Source: Pyropia yezoensis
Lineage: Eukaryota; Rhodophyta; Bangiophyceae; Bangiales; Bangiaceae
Direction: 5' to 3'
Assembly: GCA_009829735.1 (NCBI GenBank)
Contig: CM020619.1
Coordinates: forward strand, 21,347,366 to 21,411,365
Length of the DNA stretch: 64,000 bases
Shown here: positions 19,290 to 29,185 of the stretch, one piece after another
How positions within the stretch are numbered: the first letter of the stretch is position 1
Layout: every line of letters begins with the position of its first letter
Made by a program: the position numbers and the translations under genes
The notes under the pieces: generated by a model
Seen by the model: the letters and a program-made list of their open reading frames with translations, nothing else
Databases searched by the model: none
What the model was told of the DNA's origin: nothing

Positions 19290-21948
19290 AGGACCTGGGG
19301 GCCACTGGCAGGCCATCGTTGTCGCCACCTTGTGCCAGCTCGCCACCCGCGGTACAGAGGCGGTGGCGCAGTCTATCGAAGGGAGCAAAAAGGGCCATGG
19401 CGGCGGCGGCGGACGCAGTGGGCGCGTGACCACATCGTCATTGTGCTCCCGCTTTGGCGTGGCCCGCATCGACGCGCCCATCACCCTGTCGTCGCCGCAG
19501 GTGGGGGGCTCCATCCTGGACGACCCGCGGGCGTGTCGCATGTGCAACGTGCTCGTGCGTATGCCCGCTTCCCGGGGTGGTCACCCCGGTGGGGGCGGCC
19601 GCCCTACCGGGGGATCCGCTGGGCGCCACCACCGCCGCCACAAGGACCGCGGGGGAGAGTGTCAAGTGGACCCCACAGACGCCACCCCGGGTGATTTGTG
19701 TGCCTTTTGGGTACCGGAACCCGTCGGCTCGGTGTGCAGCACCCCCGTGGACGCCGTGTTCATTGGCCGCTGCGAGGACAAGTAGGGGCAACCCGGCGGG
19801 GGGGTTGGTGGCCCACCGCCCGCGGGGGCAGGCCAGTGGTGGGTGGACAAGACGCCTGGCCCGGGGCTGGACGAGCAGGACGATGACGCCGGCAGGGCGC
19901 GCCACGGTGGCGCATCCGGTCCCCCCCGGCGGTGGTGGTTTGCGGTGCGTCGTTCAGACGTGCGGTGGATGCTCCATCGCCGGACGGCAAATGTGGTCGT
20001 CACCCTGTCTCACAGTATCCTGTCGGACAGCCGCGAGTTTGGCGGCCTCGGCCACTGGGACCTTCTTCCGCCAGTCATGCAGAGGGCGCTCGCGATCCAC
20101 GCAACGCCTCCGCACAGGGGACAGCAGGTGGTACCTGTACCAGCACCGGGGCCTCCCCCCCTGCAGAGTGCTCCTCCACGCTACGCCCACCTGGACGAGT
20201 TCCAGTGGCGCGCAGTCGATTGCATGCGCCAGGGGCTGTTGTCGGACGAGTGTGATGTGCAGCTGGTGACGGGCCCCCCCGGGACGGGCAAGACACGCGC
20301 CATTGTCTCCATGGTGGACATGGTCCTTGGGACCCTGCCAGACGGGCGGGTCCTGCTGACGTCGCGCACCAACACGGCGTGCGACGAGCTGTTGGACGCA
20401 GTGCACGAGTTTTTTTGTCCGTCGGGGGCTGCCAGTCGACACGGCGTCGCGAAACCCGATGCCGTGACGCTCCTCCGTGTGGGTGAAGCCCCTCCGGATG
20501 GCCACCGTGCCAAGACAACGCACATTGACGCCGTGGTGGACGAGCGCCTTCCTGTCGCCTACCCGTCCGTGACAGCCGCGGTGGAACGGGCAAGGGCACG
20601 GGTGGCCGATGTGGGCCGTCGTGTGGATCGTTCCCGCGCCCAGGGTGCTGAGCCGGGCGCGGGTGGGTCACAAATCCTCCTCGAGGAATGTGCCGATGCG
20701 GAGCAAGCCCTGGAGGCTGCCTTGCGTCGCCAGCAGCGTGCGGAACGGGAGCTCCGCAAGCGCATCGTGGGCGGCGCGTCCGTCATTGTCACATTAACGT
20801 CAACGTCGACGGGGGCGCTCATGGGGGGTCAAGGCTTTGACGCCATTATCATTGACGAGGGTGCGGCAACAAGCGTCCCAGCGTCTGTCGCCACCATTGT
20901 TCGCGCCAAGCGGGCGGGGCGTGCGGGTGGCTCGTCAGATGAAGAAGAGGACGGTCATCCGGCAGAGCGGACCAAGTGCATTGTCCTTGTTGGCGACAAT
21001 GCCCAGCTGAGGCCGAGCGCCGGCATGGAGTACAGAGGCGAGACACGGCCGATGGCATCCAGCGATTTTGAGCGGCTCGCCAGGTTTCTGTCCGCTTGCG
21101 TCATCCTCGCCGTGCAGTACCGCATGCGGCCGCTGTTATGGTCCCTCCTCCGAGAAGTCTTTTACCGGCACATTGGCGTATGGTCGGACGGGCGCGGGCC
21201 CAAGGCCCGCCATGAGGAGGGGTTTGGAACACCCGCGTGGCTAAACCATCCAAGTCGGCGTATTCGCTTTGGAGGGCTGCAAGTGACAAGCACTTCCCGC
21301 CTGCCGGCCAACGATCGGGCGCACAAGTCGGGTTCCACCACCTCCAACAACAAGAGCCTGATCAACGTTGCAGAGCTTCGGTTGGTCGAGATGGCTCTTA
21401 CGGATCTACTGCTGACGTGGGCGACGTCCAGCGGGGCTACCGAGCTGAAGGTGATGCTCATCACCCCGTACACTGCGCAGCGGAACAAGCTGAATGAAGT
21501 GGTGCAGTCGGTGAGAGACAGCAGGCGGCTGCCCCGCAGACAACGCGCCGACGTCAGGGTGTCCACCGTAGATGGCTGCCAAGGCGCTTCTGTGGACTGT
21601 GTCATACTCTCCCTCGTGCGGTCAGATCCTGGGGCGCCACCCGGCGGGAGCAACGACTTTTTGTCCGACGAGCGGCGCGTGAGCGTCATGATGTCGCGGG
21701 CACAGAGCCATCTCCACGTGATTGGTGACATGGACTACCTTTCAAGCTCTGGGGTGTGTGGAAGAGCTGGTGGGACAACGTCCGCCATAGGTGGAGCCGT
21801 CCAGATCGACCGGGCCGCGAGCACATCAACATTGTGGCTCCCGACAGGGTGTTCTAGTCGGGAGTATGTGGGGGGGGGGGAGGGGGGGGGGCGGGGCGGG
21901 TGGGAGGGGGGGTGGGACTGTACGGCACCCCCTTTCTTTTTGCTTTGA
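19290..21948 (+). CDS. SF1 (Upf1/Sen1-type) RNA/DNA helicase domain
   Basis: The helicase core is complete. Motif I GPPGTGKT is at nt 20,272-20,295, motif II DEGA (20,854-20,865), motif III GDNAQL (20,992-21,009), motif IV QYRMRP (21,115-21,132), motif V VDGCQGASVD (about 21,568-21,597) and motif VI RRVSVMMSRAQ (about 21,676-21,708). DEGA and the DGCQG motif are typical of the Upf1-like branch of superfamily 1, ATP-driven 5'-3' unwinding enzymes that act on RNA or RNA-DNA hybrids. Upstream, nt 19,290-19,780 encode a Cys-containing segment in the same frame, cut by a TAG at 19,783-19,785. A GT...AG intron at 19,782-19,895 (114 nt) would remove it. Otherwise the helicase could start near 19,843. 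The short C-terminal tail after nt 21,850 reads G-rich low complexity. Confidence 0.8.
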
Positions 21949-22152
21949 AGGTGTCGCTGGTCATGTGGTGGCCGGTTGTTCCCCAGTGTAGTTGACAACT
22001 GGTATAGTTGACGTTTTGAGTTGCGTGACATGTTGGTGGAGGTTCACAAGGCAAGGCACTCGTGTTGGGCGATGGGGAAGGGGGGGGGGGTTTGGGGGGG
22101 GGAGGGGGCGTGTGTGGCCCATGGTACCACCATCAGTCTTGAGTCACGCCAT

Positions 22153-22526
22153 GTTGTGTGCATAACGCAACAGATGGGTAGGTTCCGTGGTCGGATATTG
22201 GCCGCGACTTGGCCAAGGCAGACCGAGTCGCGTTATGTACATAACGCGTCTGGCGAGCACTTGGCATCTTCCCGACAGATTGCCGAGGCTGACCGTGTGG
22301 CGTTATGTACATAACGCGTGAGATGAGCCTTTTTGAGAATCTGGTAGGTGTGGTACGGTAGACAGACCGTGGCGCGTTATGTACATAACCCTCGATTGAT
22401 GTTTGTCGAGATAGTTCGCCAAAGCCGATCGTGTCGCGTTATGTACATAACGCGACAGGTGAGCCAATGGAGAATCTGGGAGTCGTGGCTTGTCAGATGG
22501 ACCGTGGGGCGTTACGTACATAACGC
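22153..22526. promoter_or_regulatory. Palindrome cluster, right (6 copies, about 72-bp spacing)
   Basis: Sites centred on ATGTACAT lie at 22,153-22,168 (degenerate), 22,229-22,248, 22,300-22,318, 22,374-22,389, 22,434-22,455 (22-bp perfect palindrome) and 22,509-22,526 (one change). Successive spacings of the last five are about 71, 74, 62 and 73 bp, and the 8-10 bases before each site are also similar (GACCGTGTG-like). Iterated, evenly spaced palindromes are typical of binding arrays at replication origins, partition sites or operators. The cluster starts about 200 bp after the helicase stop. The left cluster starts about 260 bp after the dioxygenase stop. Confidence 0.8.
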
Positions 22527-24736
22527 TCTTCGGATCTTTGTCGAGATTGCTATGTGTCGACGTGTCAATAAGTGTTTTCCGACTGCGTCATGATTTTGAT
22601 GCTTTGGTATTTGTTAATTTCTTTTCGGCAAGTTGACTACTTTCATGAGGGAAAAGGGGGGTGGTTGGGGGCGAGAAGTTGAACTTGCCTGTTCACCATT
22701 TACGAGTCGGGTGCGGTGCCGTTTCCAGACATGTGATGGCCTCGTCGTCTGGTCGATTCGATCGTTTGACCTCGTCGGCGATGGTGTGGGCTGCCGCCAA
22801 GCGACTTGCCCCCCCCCCCCCCCCCGCACCCTCCTGCCGCCAAGGGACTTGGCCCCCCCCCCCCCCCCGCACCCTCCTGCCGCCAAGGGACTTGCTCTCA
22901 CGCCTCACTCACGCCTCACTGCCCCTCAAACACTCACACACGCACTCGTGCTTCACTGCCTCTCAAACAGCCCACAAGGCGCACATCACCAGGGCGGTGA
23001 CGCGCCACTGCTCAGCAGGTGGTGGCTTGGTCTGCGATGAAAATTAGGGTCATTAAACCCACCACTCAGTGTCACAAAAATGACTCGGACACACGCAGGA
23101 CCCACCATTCGCTCATTTAAAGCTCCATAGATCATTTGACATCTAATCGACCCCTCAATCGGCGCGCGCACCTCTAGTGATGAACGCCACGCGCTCTAGC
23201 CCGGGTATGGGCATTTCGCACGGTTCACATAATTTTTTTGCATAGCTACCCTTTGGTGGGCAGGAGGACATCCCTGGGGGCAGGCTCGAATGCGCTCGAG
23301 CACGCTCACAGAAGAAAGTCAGGTGGGAGTGGGGGGGAAACCATAAAGAGAGGGCGAGGGGCGGGGGAGGGGGGACGAATTGAATTTCGAATTCCGAGGA
23401 GCCCGATCACCTGCTGACACCGACGCGGATCAAACGGGAGGGGAGGGGATTTGGGCGGCGGCGCGAGATGATGTTGAATTGGGCGGTGACGGGGGTGTCC
23501 GGGGATGGGTGCTCTCATCCGTCGGCCGCACGTTCAGCCACGGGCAGGTCAGGTCAGTCGCTTCCCTCGGCGCCCCCCGGGTCTGACGAGAGCCGTAGGT
23601 CCACGCGGCCCGCACGGTGTCGTGTGCTGGTGTCAGGCCATTTGGATGCACCGCGCGGTGAGCTCGCAGCATGGCAATGCCGTCTGTGGCGGTTGGTTTG
23701 AGGTACACGACTGCCCCCCCTCCCCCTCCCACCAAGACGTCCAGGATGACATTTTTCCCAAACGGTGCTCGTAGTGCATTGCAAACGGACGGGGCCTACC
23801 GGAAGCACCAAAAGGCTGGGTGCCCGCGTCCCGGCACGCCGCTCCACATGCACCGTGGCGAGCAGGCAGTGCCGAGGGTGGGTTCAATTGCAGTGTTGCT
23901 ATTGCCCCACAGCACGGTGGCGGTCACTCTCCCAATACGTGCCGTCGGGAGGGGGGGGGGGGGGAGGGGGGGGAGCGGGGGGGGAGGGGGGGAGGGGGGG
24001 GGAGGGGGGGGGGGGGGGGGCGCTCGCTCGCCATGGTTGGGCAAGCCGCACGGATGCTGGCGTGTCAGTCGGCTCAAATGCCACAGTGCATGCGGTGCAC
24101 TCCGTCCCGCACCCACCGTCGCGCTACTGGCGGCTGCCATGAGCACAGCGTCTGTGCGCGGTCTGCAATTGGGCCACCAACCCCATCACCACCACCGCCG
24201 CCGCCACACCACCACCGCCAGCCCCACCACCGCCACCGCTGCCGCCGCCGCGCCACAGGACACTCTCACGGCAGCCACCGTCGGCCACGGGTGCCGCGGA
24301 GATGAGAAGGAGCTTTCATTTCCGGGGCGGCGAGCTAAGGCCACGAGACAGCCCACAGGGGCACGTGGCGGTGCGAGCATCCTCCGCTCTGCCCCCTGCC
24401 CGAGAGGTAGCGTCGGTTGGGGGGTGGCGGGGGGCGGGCGGCGGGGGGGGGAGGGGTGGGGCGGGAGGGGGTTGGGAGGACCTGGACCGCCGGCCTCCTG
24501 ACGGCCCGTGCAGCCCATCGCCAGCGTCTACAGCACGCGTACGGCATGGAGTGAGGACCCCGGCCCGGATGGTGCCTTGCCAGACAATAATGAGGGCGGT
24601 AGGTGGTGCCCCGAGGTTCCCCATCTCTGCCAACCCCGTCAGCCACCGTCGACAATCCCTCCCACCCACCCTCCTCACAGTCGTTCCCACACACACAACC
24701 CGCTCATCCGCCTCCGCCCCCCCCCCCCCCCCGCCC

Positions 24737-24778
<42 letters not shown>

Positions 24779-24791
24779 CCCCGGATTCACG
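22527..24791. other. Intergenic region, no gene supported
   Basis: From 22,793 to 22,890 a 44-bp unit (CACCCTCCTGCCGCCAAGGG plus a C-run) is repeated about 2.5 times. A lower-GC stretch (22,900-23,300) follows, with no recognisable feature. From 23,940 to 24,025 there is a broken G-run, and from 24,718 to 24,778 a C-run of about 55 bases ending 14 bases before the Fanzor-like start codon. Open frames at 23,671-24,501 and others are composition-driven and resemble no family I know. No transposase or terminal inverted repeat is seen. Confidence 0.5.
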
Positions 24792-27700
24792 ATGAACGAT
24801 GATGACGACGGCAGCGACCAAGACATTGGCGTCGACGGGCTGGACGGCGACACCACCTCAGACGAGGAGTGGGACCCGGCACAAGAGCAGGCGTACGTTC
24901 AAGACGCACGCAACGTGGTGACGCTCAAGCGGGCGGTGCTCGCTGCCAACCTGAGCCTCCTGCAGGGCGTGTCTGCACCCCACGGGGGCGACGCGGCCTC
25001 GTCGGCCGGCTGGTCTGCCGCCGTCGCGCGGTTGCAGCAGGCGGCCAAGGATGAGGAGGCGGCGGGCCCCCTCGACGGCGCCGGCGAGGACCTCGTCGCG
25101 GCCATCACAGGCGCGGCACAGGCGGTCAGCGTGTACTGTGGTGGTCGGGCGGCGCCAAGCGAGGCCGAGGTGGAGCTCGCCGCACGCGCCAAGACGGCCG
25201 CTGGGCTGATTGGCGTGGCCGCCGCGGGCTTGCCCCGGCGCGAGGCTGCCACTGACGCACCGCCCGCCCGCAAGGGGCGGACGCAAAAGTGTAGTGGATG
25301 TGGCGAGCCCGGGCACAAGGTCACCTCTTGCAAGGCCCCGGCTGGTGCGGGGCCGGCGGCCGCTGCCGCCGCCGCTGCCGCTGCCGCTGCCGCTGCCGCT
25401 GCCGCCGCCGTCCCGGCGGCGGCGGCGGCGGCCGCGTCCAAGTGTCGCGACTGCCTGGGAGGGGGCCACAGCAGCGGGGACGCCGCCTGCCCGGTGCAGC
25501 GGCACTGTGGGGGCGTGCCAGCGGCCTACGACCGCAGTGTCAACCCCGACTGCAAGGACCCGCTTCAGAGCACTGGACGGCAGACGCGGGCGTGTACCGT
25601 GCCGGTGGGCGTCCTCGCGAGGGCGGTGTTTGGGGACGACAAGGACGACGCCGACACGCGCGCGGCGGTGGAGACGGCGCTGCAAGCAGAGCTGGAGGAC
25701 CTCTCTGGGGCGGCTACCAAGCTCCGCTTCCTCATGCTCCGCGTCCTCGACGTGGCATTGCGGCGCCTGGTGTCGACCGTCGCGGACGCAGCCGCCGACG
25801 ACGCCGACTGGGCGGAGGCCGTGCCCGCAAACTGGGCGCCCGTCTGGCTGTGGTTGGCCTACGCCTGTGGCTGCGAGGGTGTGTCTGGCAGTCCTCTGCA
25901 GGCGGGCACCGTGTGTGCGGGCTGTGGCAGGGGGCGGGCCAACACGCGGATGGCGCGCGCCCGCTCTGTGGTGACAACGAGCCACCCGCTGCTGGCAGAG
26001 GCGCTCTCCTACGCCCTGACGCAGGTGATGGCCGTCACGGCAGCTGCGTGCGACCGGTATCTTCCAGCGAGCAACAACACGGCACGATGGGAGCCCGTCG
26101 CCACCATCGTGGCCACCCACGCCGGGCGGTGTGTGGACGCGGCGTGTCGCAAGCTGGGCGCCAAGGCGGCCAAGGACGCGCTGGCCACCCCCCCCGATGC
26201 CACGGCTGCTCCAGCGGGCGGCTCTGCCTGGGACACGGAGCGGCGGCTGATGCGGTGGGCGGCCGCGCGCTTCCGCGCGGGTACCGCGGACAAGGCAACG
26301 CCGGGCCAGCGGGGCCTCGACGGCGTCCCCCAGCACCTGGTCCAGGCGCTGGCGCAACGGGTAGCCGTCATGCGGGCGGCCATGCCACCCTCTGTGGCGG
26401 GCCTCTTTCCAGCAACGCCTGTGAAGAAGCGCCGCTGGTGGGCGTACGTGCCGTTTCTCCTCCACGTCCTGAATGTGGGTGTGGGGAGCCCGTACGCCCT
26501 CATCCCTGTCGCCCGAGCGGGTTTCCACGGTCACGGCACGCTGGTGCCGGACAAGATGCTCGCCCTGTTGCGGGCAGTTTCGGCCGCCACTGGCGTAGGG
26601 GTGCGTGGCCACCCCAGTCTTCGGGCATGGCCAGAGCTGCGAACGGGCGGTGCAGCGGTGCTGGCCGCCATGGCTGGTGTCGGTGGCCGCGCCAACCAGG
26701 CCGCCTGCCAGCTGTCTACCGACGGCGTGGCGGTAACGTTTTTTCTGTCTCGACCCGACACGGCCGCAGAGGCCGAGGCGCGGGCGGTGGCCTGGGCCAA
26801 GAAGCTGGACGGCGGTGGACGTGCGCGGGACCGCGGCGGCAAAGGCTTTGCGTCCCGGGCGGGGGTACTGACGCAGCTCGAGCGGGCTGGCCTGCCGTTG
26901 GCGCGCGTCCGGTGGCTCCAGATGGTCGGCGGAGACCCGGGACGGTCTGCCGTGCTGTCGGCAGCACCGGGTGAGCGCGTGGCGACGGCAGACCTCCCAG
27001 CCCGCCCCGCTGTAGCCGCGATGCGCGCCGCGTGGTCCCGCCACATGGGCTTGGACGCGCTCAACCGGGCGGCCGTGGCGCTCCTGCGTGGGGCGGGCGT
27101 CCAAGACGGGGTGGCGGCATCCGCAATCACGCCCGAGGGCCACCCACCGGGGGGGTCTAGGAAGCGGGCGGCGGCGGGCGCCCCGGCTGCAGGGGCGGGG
27201 ACAGGGGGGGGCCGTTCCAAGCGACAAGCGCGGCGGTCGTCACCCGAGGGCAGCGACGATGATGCGGCGGCGGTGGCCCCGGCGGCGGCGGGTGCGACGA
27301 CGCCCCCCGAGGCAAGGACCTACCAGACGGCGAGCCCCGGCGGTGGCCACGGGCGCGTGCGGCGTGGGCCGCAGGCGTCCATCCGACGGGCCCGCCGCAC
27401 CCAGCTCGCCACCTCGGTGCGGCGTGTGCTGCGTCGCACGCGCCTGTCCCGGTGGACTGTGCCCCGTCACGAGGCGGAAAAGGTGGCACGGTGGCTGGTG
27501 GACCCCACTGCCGCGGCGGGCGACAGTGCCAGCGGCACCACCCTAGACGCGCCGCTGCAGATCCGGGTGGACGCGCTGCCCCGGCGCAAGGGGTGTCGTC
27601 GACTGGCACCCGTCCCCGGCCTTCGCTACAGCCTGAGTGCCGCCCACTTTCGGGAGGCCAGCGGCGGTAGCTTTTTGGCCCGTGCGTGGAAGCAGTGGCG

Positions 27701-29003
27701 GGCACGCAGCGGTACTGAGGCGGGACCGGTGGCGGTGGCGGTGGCGGTGGCGGGACTGGTGGCGGCGGCGGCGGGTGACGGAGGTGGCGTCGCTGGCCAC
27801 CTACCACCCGTCGACTTGGCAGCAGCACACGGCACGATGCGTACCGGCGACGACGGCAAGCACCTGCAGGCAACGCTCGAGTGGGCCGCCCGTCGCGACA
27901 CGGCCGCGTACGGCCAGCGATTTGGCGCGCAAGCCACGCGACACCTGCGGACGGCGCGTGTGCGCAAGGCCATCCAACGCGGCCGCTTTGCTGCCTCGGT
28001 GGCGCGGGACCTGACCGGCGGCCTCCTTCGCCAGGTCCGTGGCGGCGGCGCGGTCGTCGTGGCCATGGGCACCGCGCGCGTGCGCGGGGGGGACGCCTGG
28101 CTCCGCCGCCACCTCCGACGGCTGTGCTGGTTTGTCGACCAGGACGAGTTCAACACCAGCCAGGCGTGCTCCGAGTGTCACGACAAGATGGTGCTCATTT
28201 ACCCGACGGGCAACTCCCCCCCCAAGATTCCAAGAGAGCTGAATGGGCCGCCGGCCGGCCCTCTGCCGTCGACACGGCGTGTGCGGATGGCGGCTGGGTC
28301 GCGTCGGGGGCGGCCAAAGCGGGCCCTCCCCTCTGCTACCCACGTGACGCGCCGAGGGCCAGACCCCGACGCCTACCGGGCGGCCGTCCGAGCCACTGCC
28401 CGTGCTGCTGCTGTGGCGCGGCGCGCGGCCGCGCTGGCCGCCTGTGCCGTCGAGGACCGCGCCGTCTATGCCGACCCGAGGCGGCTGAGCGAGTGGGCGG
28501 CCAAGGGCTGCTACACGTGCTCTCTCGCGGCCCCACAAGGCCCCGGTCACCCAGCGCCACACGCGCCCGTGATTCGCAATCGGGACGACGTTGCGGCCCG
28601 CAACATTGCGTGGGTGGCCGCTCGTCGTCTAACGGGTACCAACGTGTGGCCTTTCAAGCGCCCGCTTGGTATGAGGTGGGCCTGGACGACCAAGCGTCCT
28701 CCCAGTGGTGTTCCCGTCCCGCCTGTGCGTCGCACCCGTGCGACTACGCGGGCCGATGTATGGCCCGTACTCGCTGCAGTGGACACTGTCGTCGACGGTG
28801 GTGGTGGCGGTGGCGGTGGCGGTGGCGGTGGCGGTAGGGGGGTTGTCAACGGCGACGCGACGGCGGCGTCCTGTACGACGCGACGCGGTGCTCCTGGTGG
28901 GGAACAGGTGGCGGCGGCCGGCAGTGCCATGGACGGGGTACGTCGGGCGGAGACGGGGGCGACACGCGCGCCCCGTGGTCTGGTGGACACTGCAAGACGC
29001 TAA
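24792..29003 (+). CDS. Fanzor/TnpB-type RNA-guided endonuclease homologue with zinc knuckles
   Basis: The start is the ATG of MNDDDDGSDQD; upstream codons only translate the C-run to proline. The protein has about 1,403 residues. An acidic N-terminus is followed by two CCHC zinc knuckles (CSGCGEPGHKVTSC at about residue 167 and CRDCLGGGHSSGDAAC at about 217) around an alanine run. The C-terminal half carries a split RuvC nuclease: RuvC-I aspartate in GGDPGR (about D715), glutamate in DEFNTSQ (about E1119), zinc ribbon CSECH ... CYTC (C1126, C1129, C1240, C1243) and RuvC-III RNRDDVAARNIA (about D1265). The glutamate just before the ribbon fits the rearranged site reported for eukaryotic Fanzors rather than bacterial TnpB. 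Known relatives cut DNA guided by an RNA encoded at the element's 3' end. The core appears intact. The insert between the ribbon cysteine pairs is unusually long. Confidence 0.8.
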   Translation: MNDDDDGSDQDIGVDGLDGDTTSDEEWDPAQEQAYVQDARNVVTLKRAVLAANLSLLQGVSAPHGGDAASSAGWSAAVARLQQAAKDEEAAGPLDGAGEDLVAAITGAAQAVSVYCGGRAAPSEAEVELAARAKTAAGLIGVAAAGLPRREAATDAPPARKGRTQKCSGCGEPGHKVTSCKAPAGAGPAAAAAAAAAAAAAAAAAAVPAAAAAAASKCRDCLGGGHSSGDAACPVQRHCGGVPAAYDRSVNPDCKDPLQSTGRQTRACTVPVGVLARAVFGDDKDDADTRAAVETALQAELEDLSGAATKLRFLMLRVLDVALRRLVSTVADAAADDADWAEAVPANWAPVWLWLAYACGCEGVSGSPLQAGTVCAGCGRGRANTRMARARSVVTTSHPLLAEALSYALTQVMAVTAAACDRYLPASNNTARWEPVATIVATHAGRCVDAACRKLGAKAAKDALATPPDATAAPAGGSAWDTERRLMRWAAARFRAGTADKATPGQRGLDGVPQHLVQALAQRVAVMRAAMPPSVAGLFPATPVKKRRWWAYVPFLLHVLNVGVGSPYALIPVARAGFHGHGTLVPDKMLALLRAVSAATGVGVRGHPSLRAWPELRTGGAAVLAAMAGVGGRANQAACQLSTDGVAVTFFLSRPDTAAEAEARAVAWAKKLDGGGRARDRGGKGFASRAGVLTQLERAGLPLARVRWLQMVGGDPGRSAVLSAAPGERVATADLPARPAVAAMRAAWSRHMGLDALNRAAVALLRGAGVQDGVAASAITPEGHPPGGSRKRAAAGAPAAGAGTGGGRSKRQARRSSPEGSDDDAAAVAPAAAGATTPPEARTYQTASPGGGHGRVRRGPQASIRRARRTQLATSVRRVLRRTRLSRWTVPRHEAEKVARWLVDPTAAAGDSASGTTLDAPLQIRVDALPRRKGCRRLAPVPGLRYSLSAAHFREASGGSFLARAWKQWRARSGTEAGPVAVAVAVAGLVAAAAGDGGGVAGHLPPVDLAAAHGTMRTGDDGKHLQATLEWAARRDTAAYGQRFGAQATRHLRTARVRKAIQRGRFAASVARDLTGGLLRQVRGGGAVVVAMGTARVRGGDAWLRRHLRRLCWFVDQDEFNTSQACSECHDKMVLIYPTGNSPPKIPRELNGPPAGPLPSTRRVRMAAGSRRGRPKRALPSATHVTRRGPDPDAYRAAVRATARAAAVARRAAALAACAVEDRAVYADPRRLSEWAAKGCYTCSLAAPQGPGHPAPHAPVIRNRDDVAARNIAWVAARRLTGTNVWPFKRPLGMRWAWTTKRPPSGVPVPPVRRTRATTRADVWPVLAAVDTVVDGGGGGGGGGGGGGRGVVNGDATAASCTTRRGAPGGEQVAAAGSAMDGVRRAETGATRAPRGLVDTARR

Positions 29004-29185
29004 GACAGCGCACATCTTGCCCGTGACCCTTACCTACCACGGGGTGCGTCAGCCGCCCCCTTTTTCGCCGACGAGCCAATTATGGGTAATTGTCGGCCGT
29101 TCACTAGTAGGTTAGACGCCGGCTTTTCCCGGGGACCTTTCCCAGGATGAGTCGGATGTTTCCCGGAGGGGTTTAACCGATAGTT
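29004..29185 (+). ncRNA. Candidate guide-RNA region downstream of the Fanzor-like gene
   Basis: In Fanzor and TnpB loci the guide (omega) RNA is usually encoded at the 3' end of the nuclease gene. Here the DNA just after the stop can fold: CCGAC...AATT (29,070-29,083) pairs with AATTGTCGG (29,090-29,098), and GCCGGCTTTTCCCGGGG is followed by repeated TTTCCC-GG blocks up to about 29,175. Composition drops in GC after this. This is positional inference only. Confidence 0.2.

Noticed and set aside
22153..22526. CRISPR-like array (regular short repeats with about 50-bp spacers)
   Set aside because: The repeats are perfect palindromes of 14-22 bp, the spacers share sequence with each other, no cas gene is present, and the context is eukaryotic.
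24858..27227. Minus-strand open frame of 789 codons opposite the Fanzor-like gene
   Set aside because: No domain, H/R/G-rich composition; it is the shadow of the plus-strand gene whose motifs are clear.
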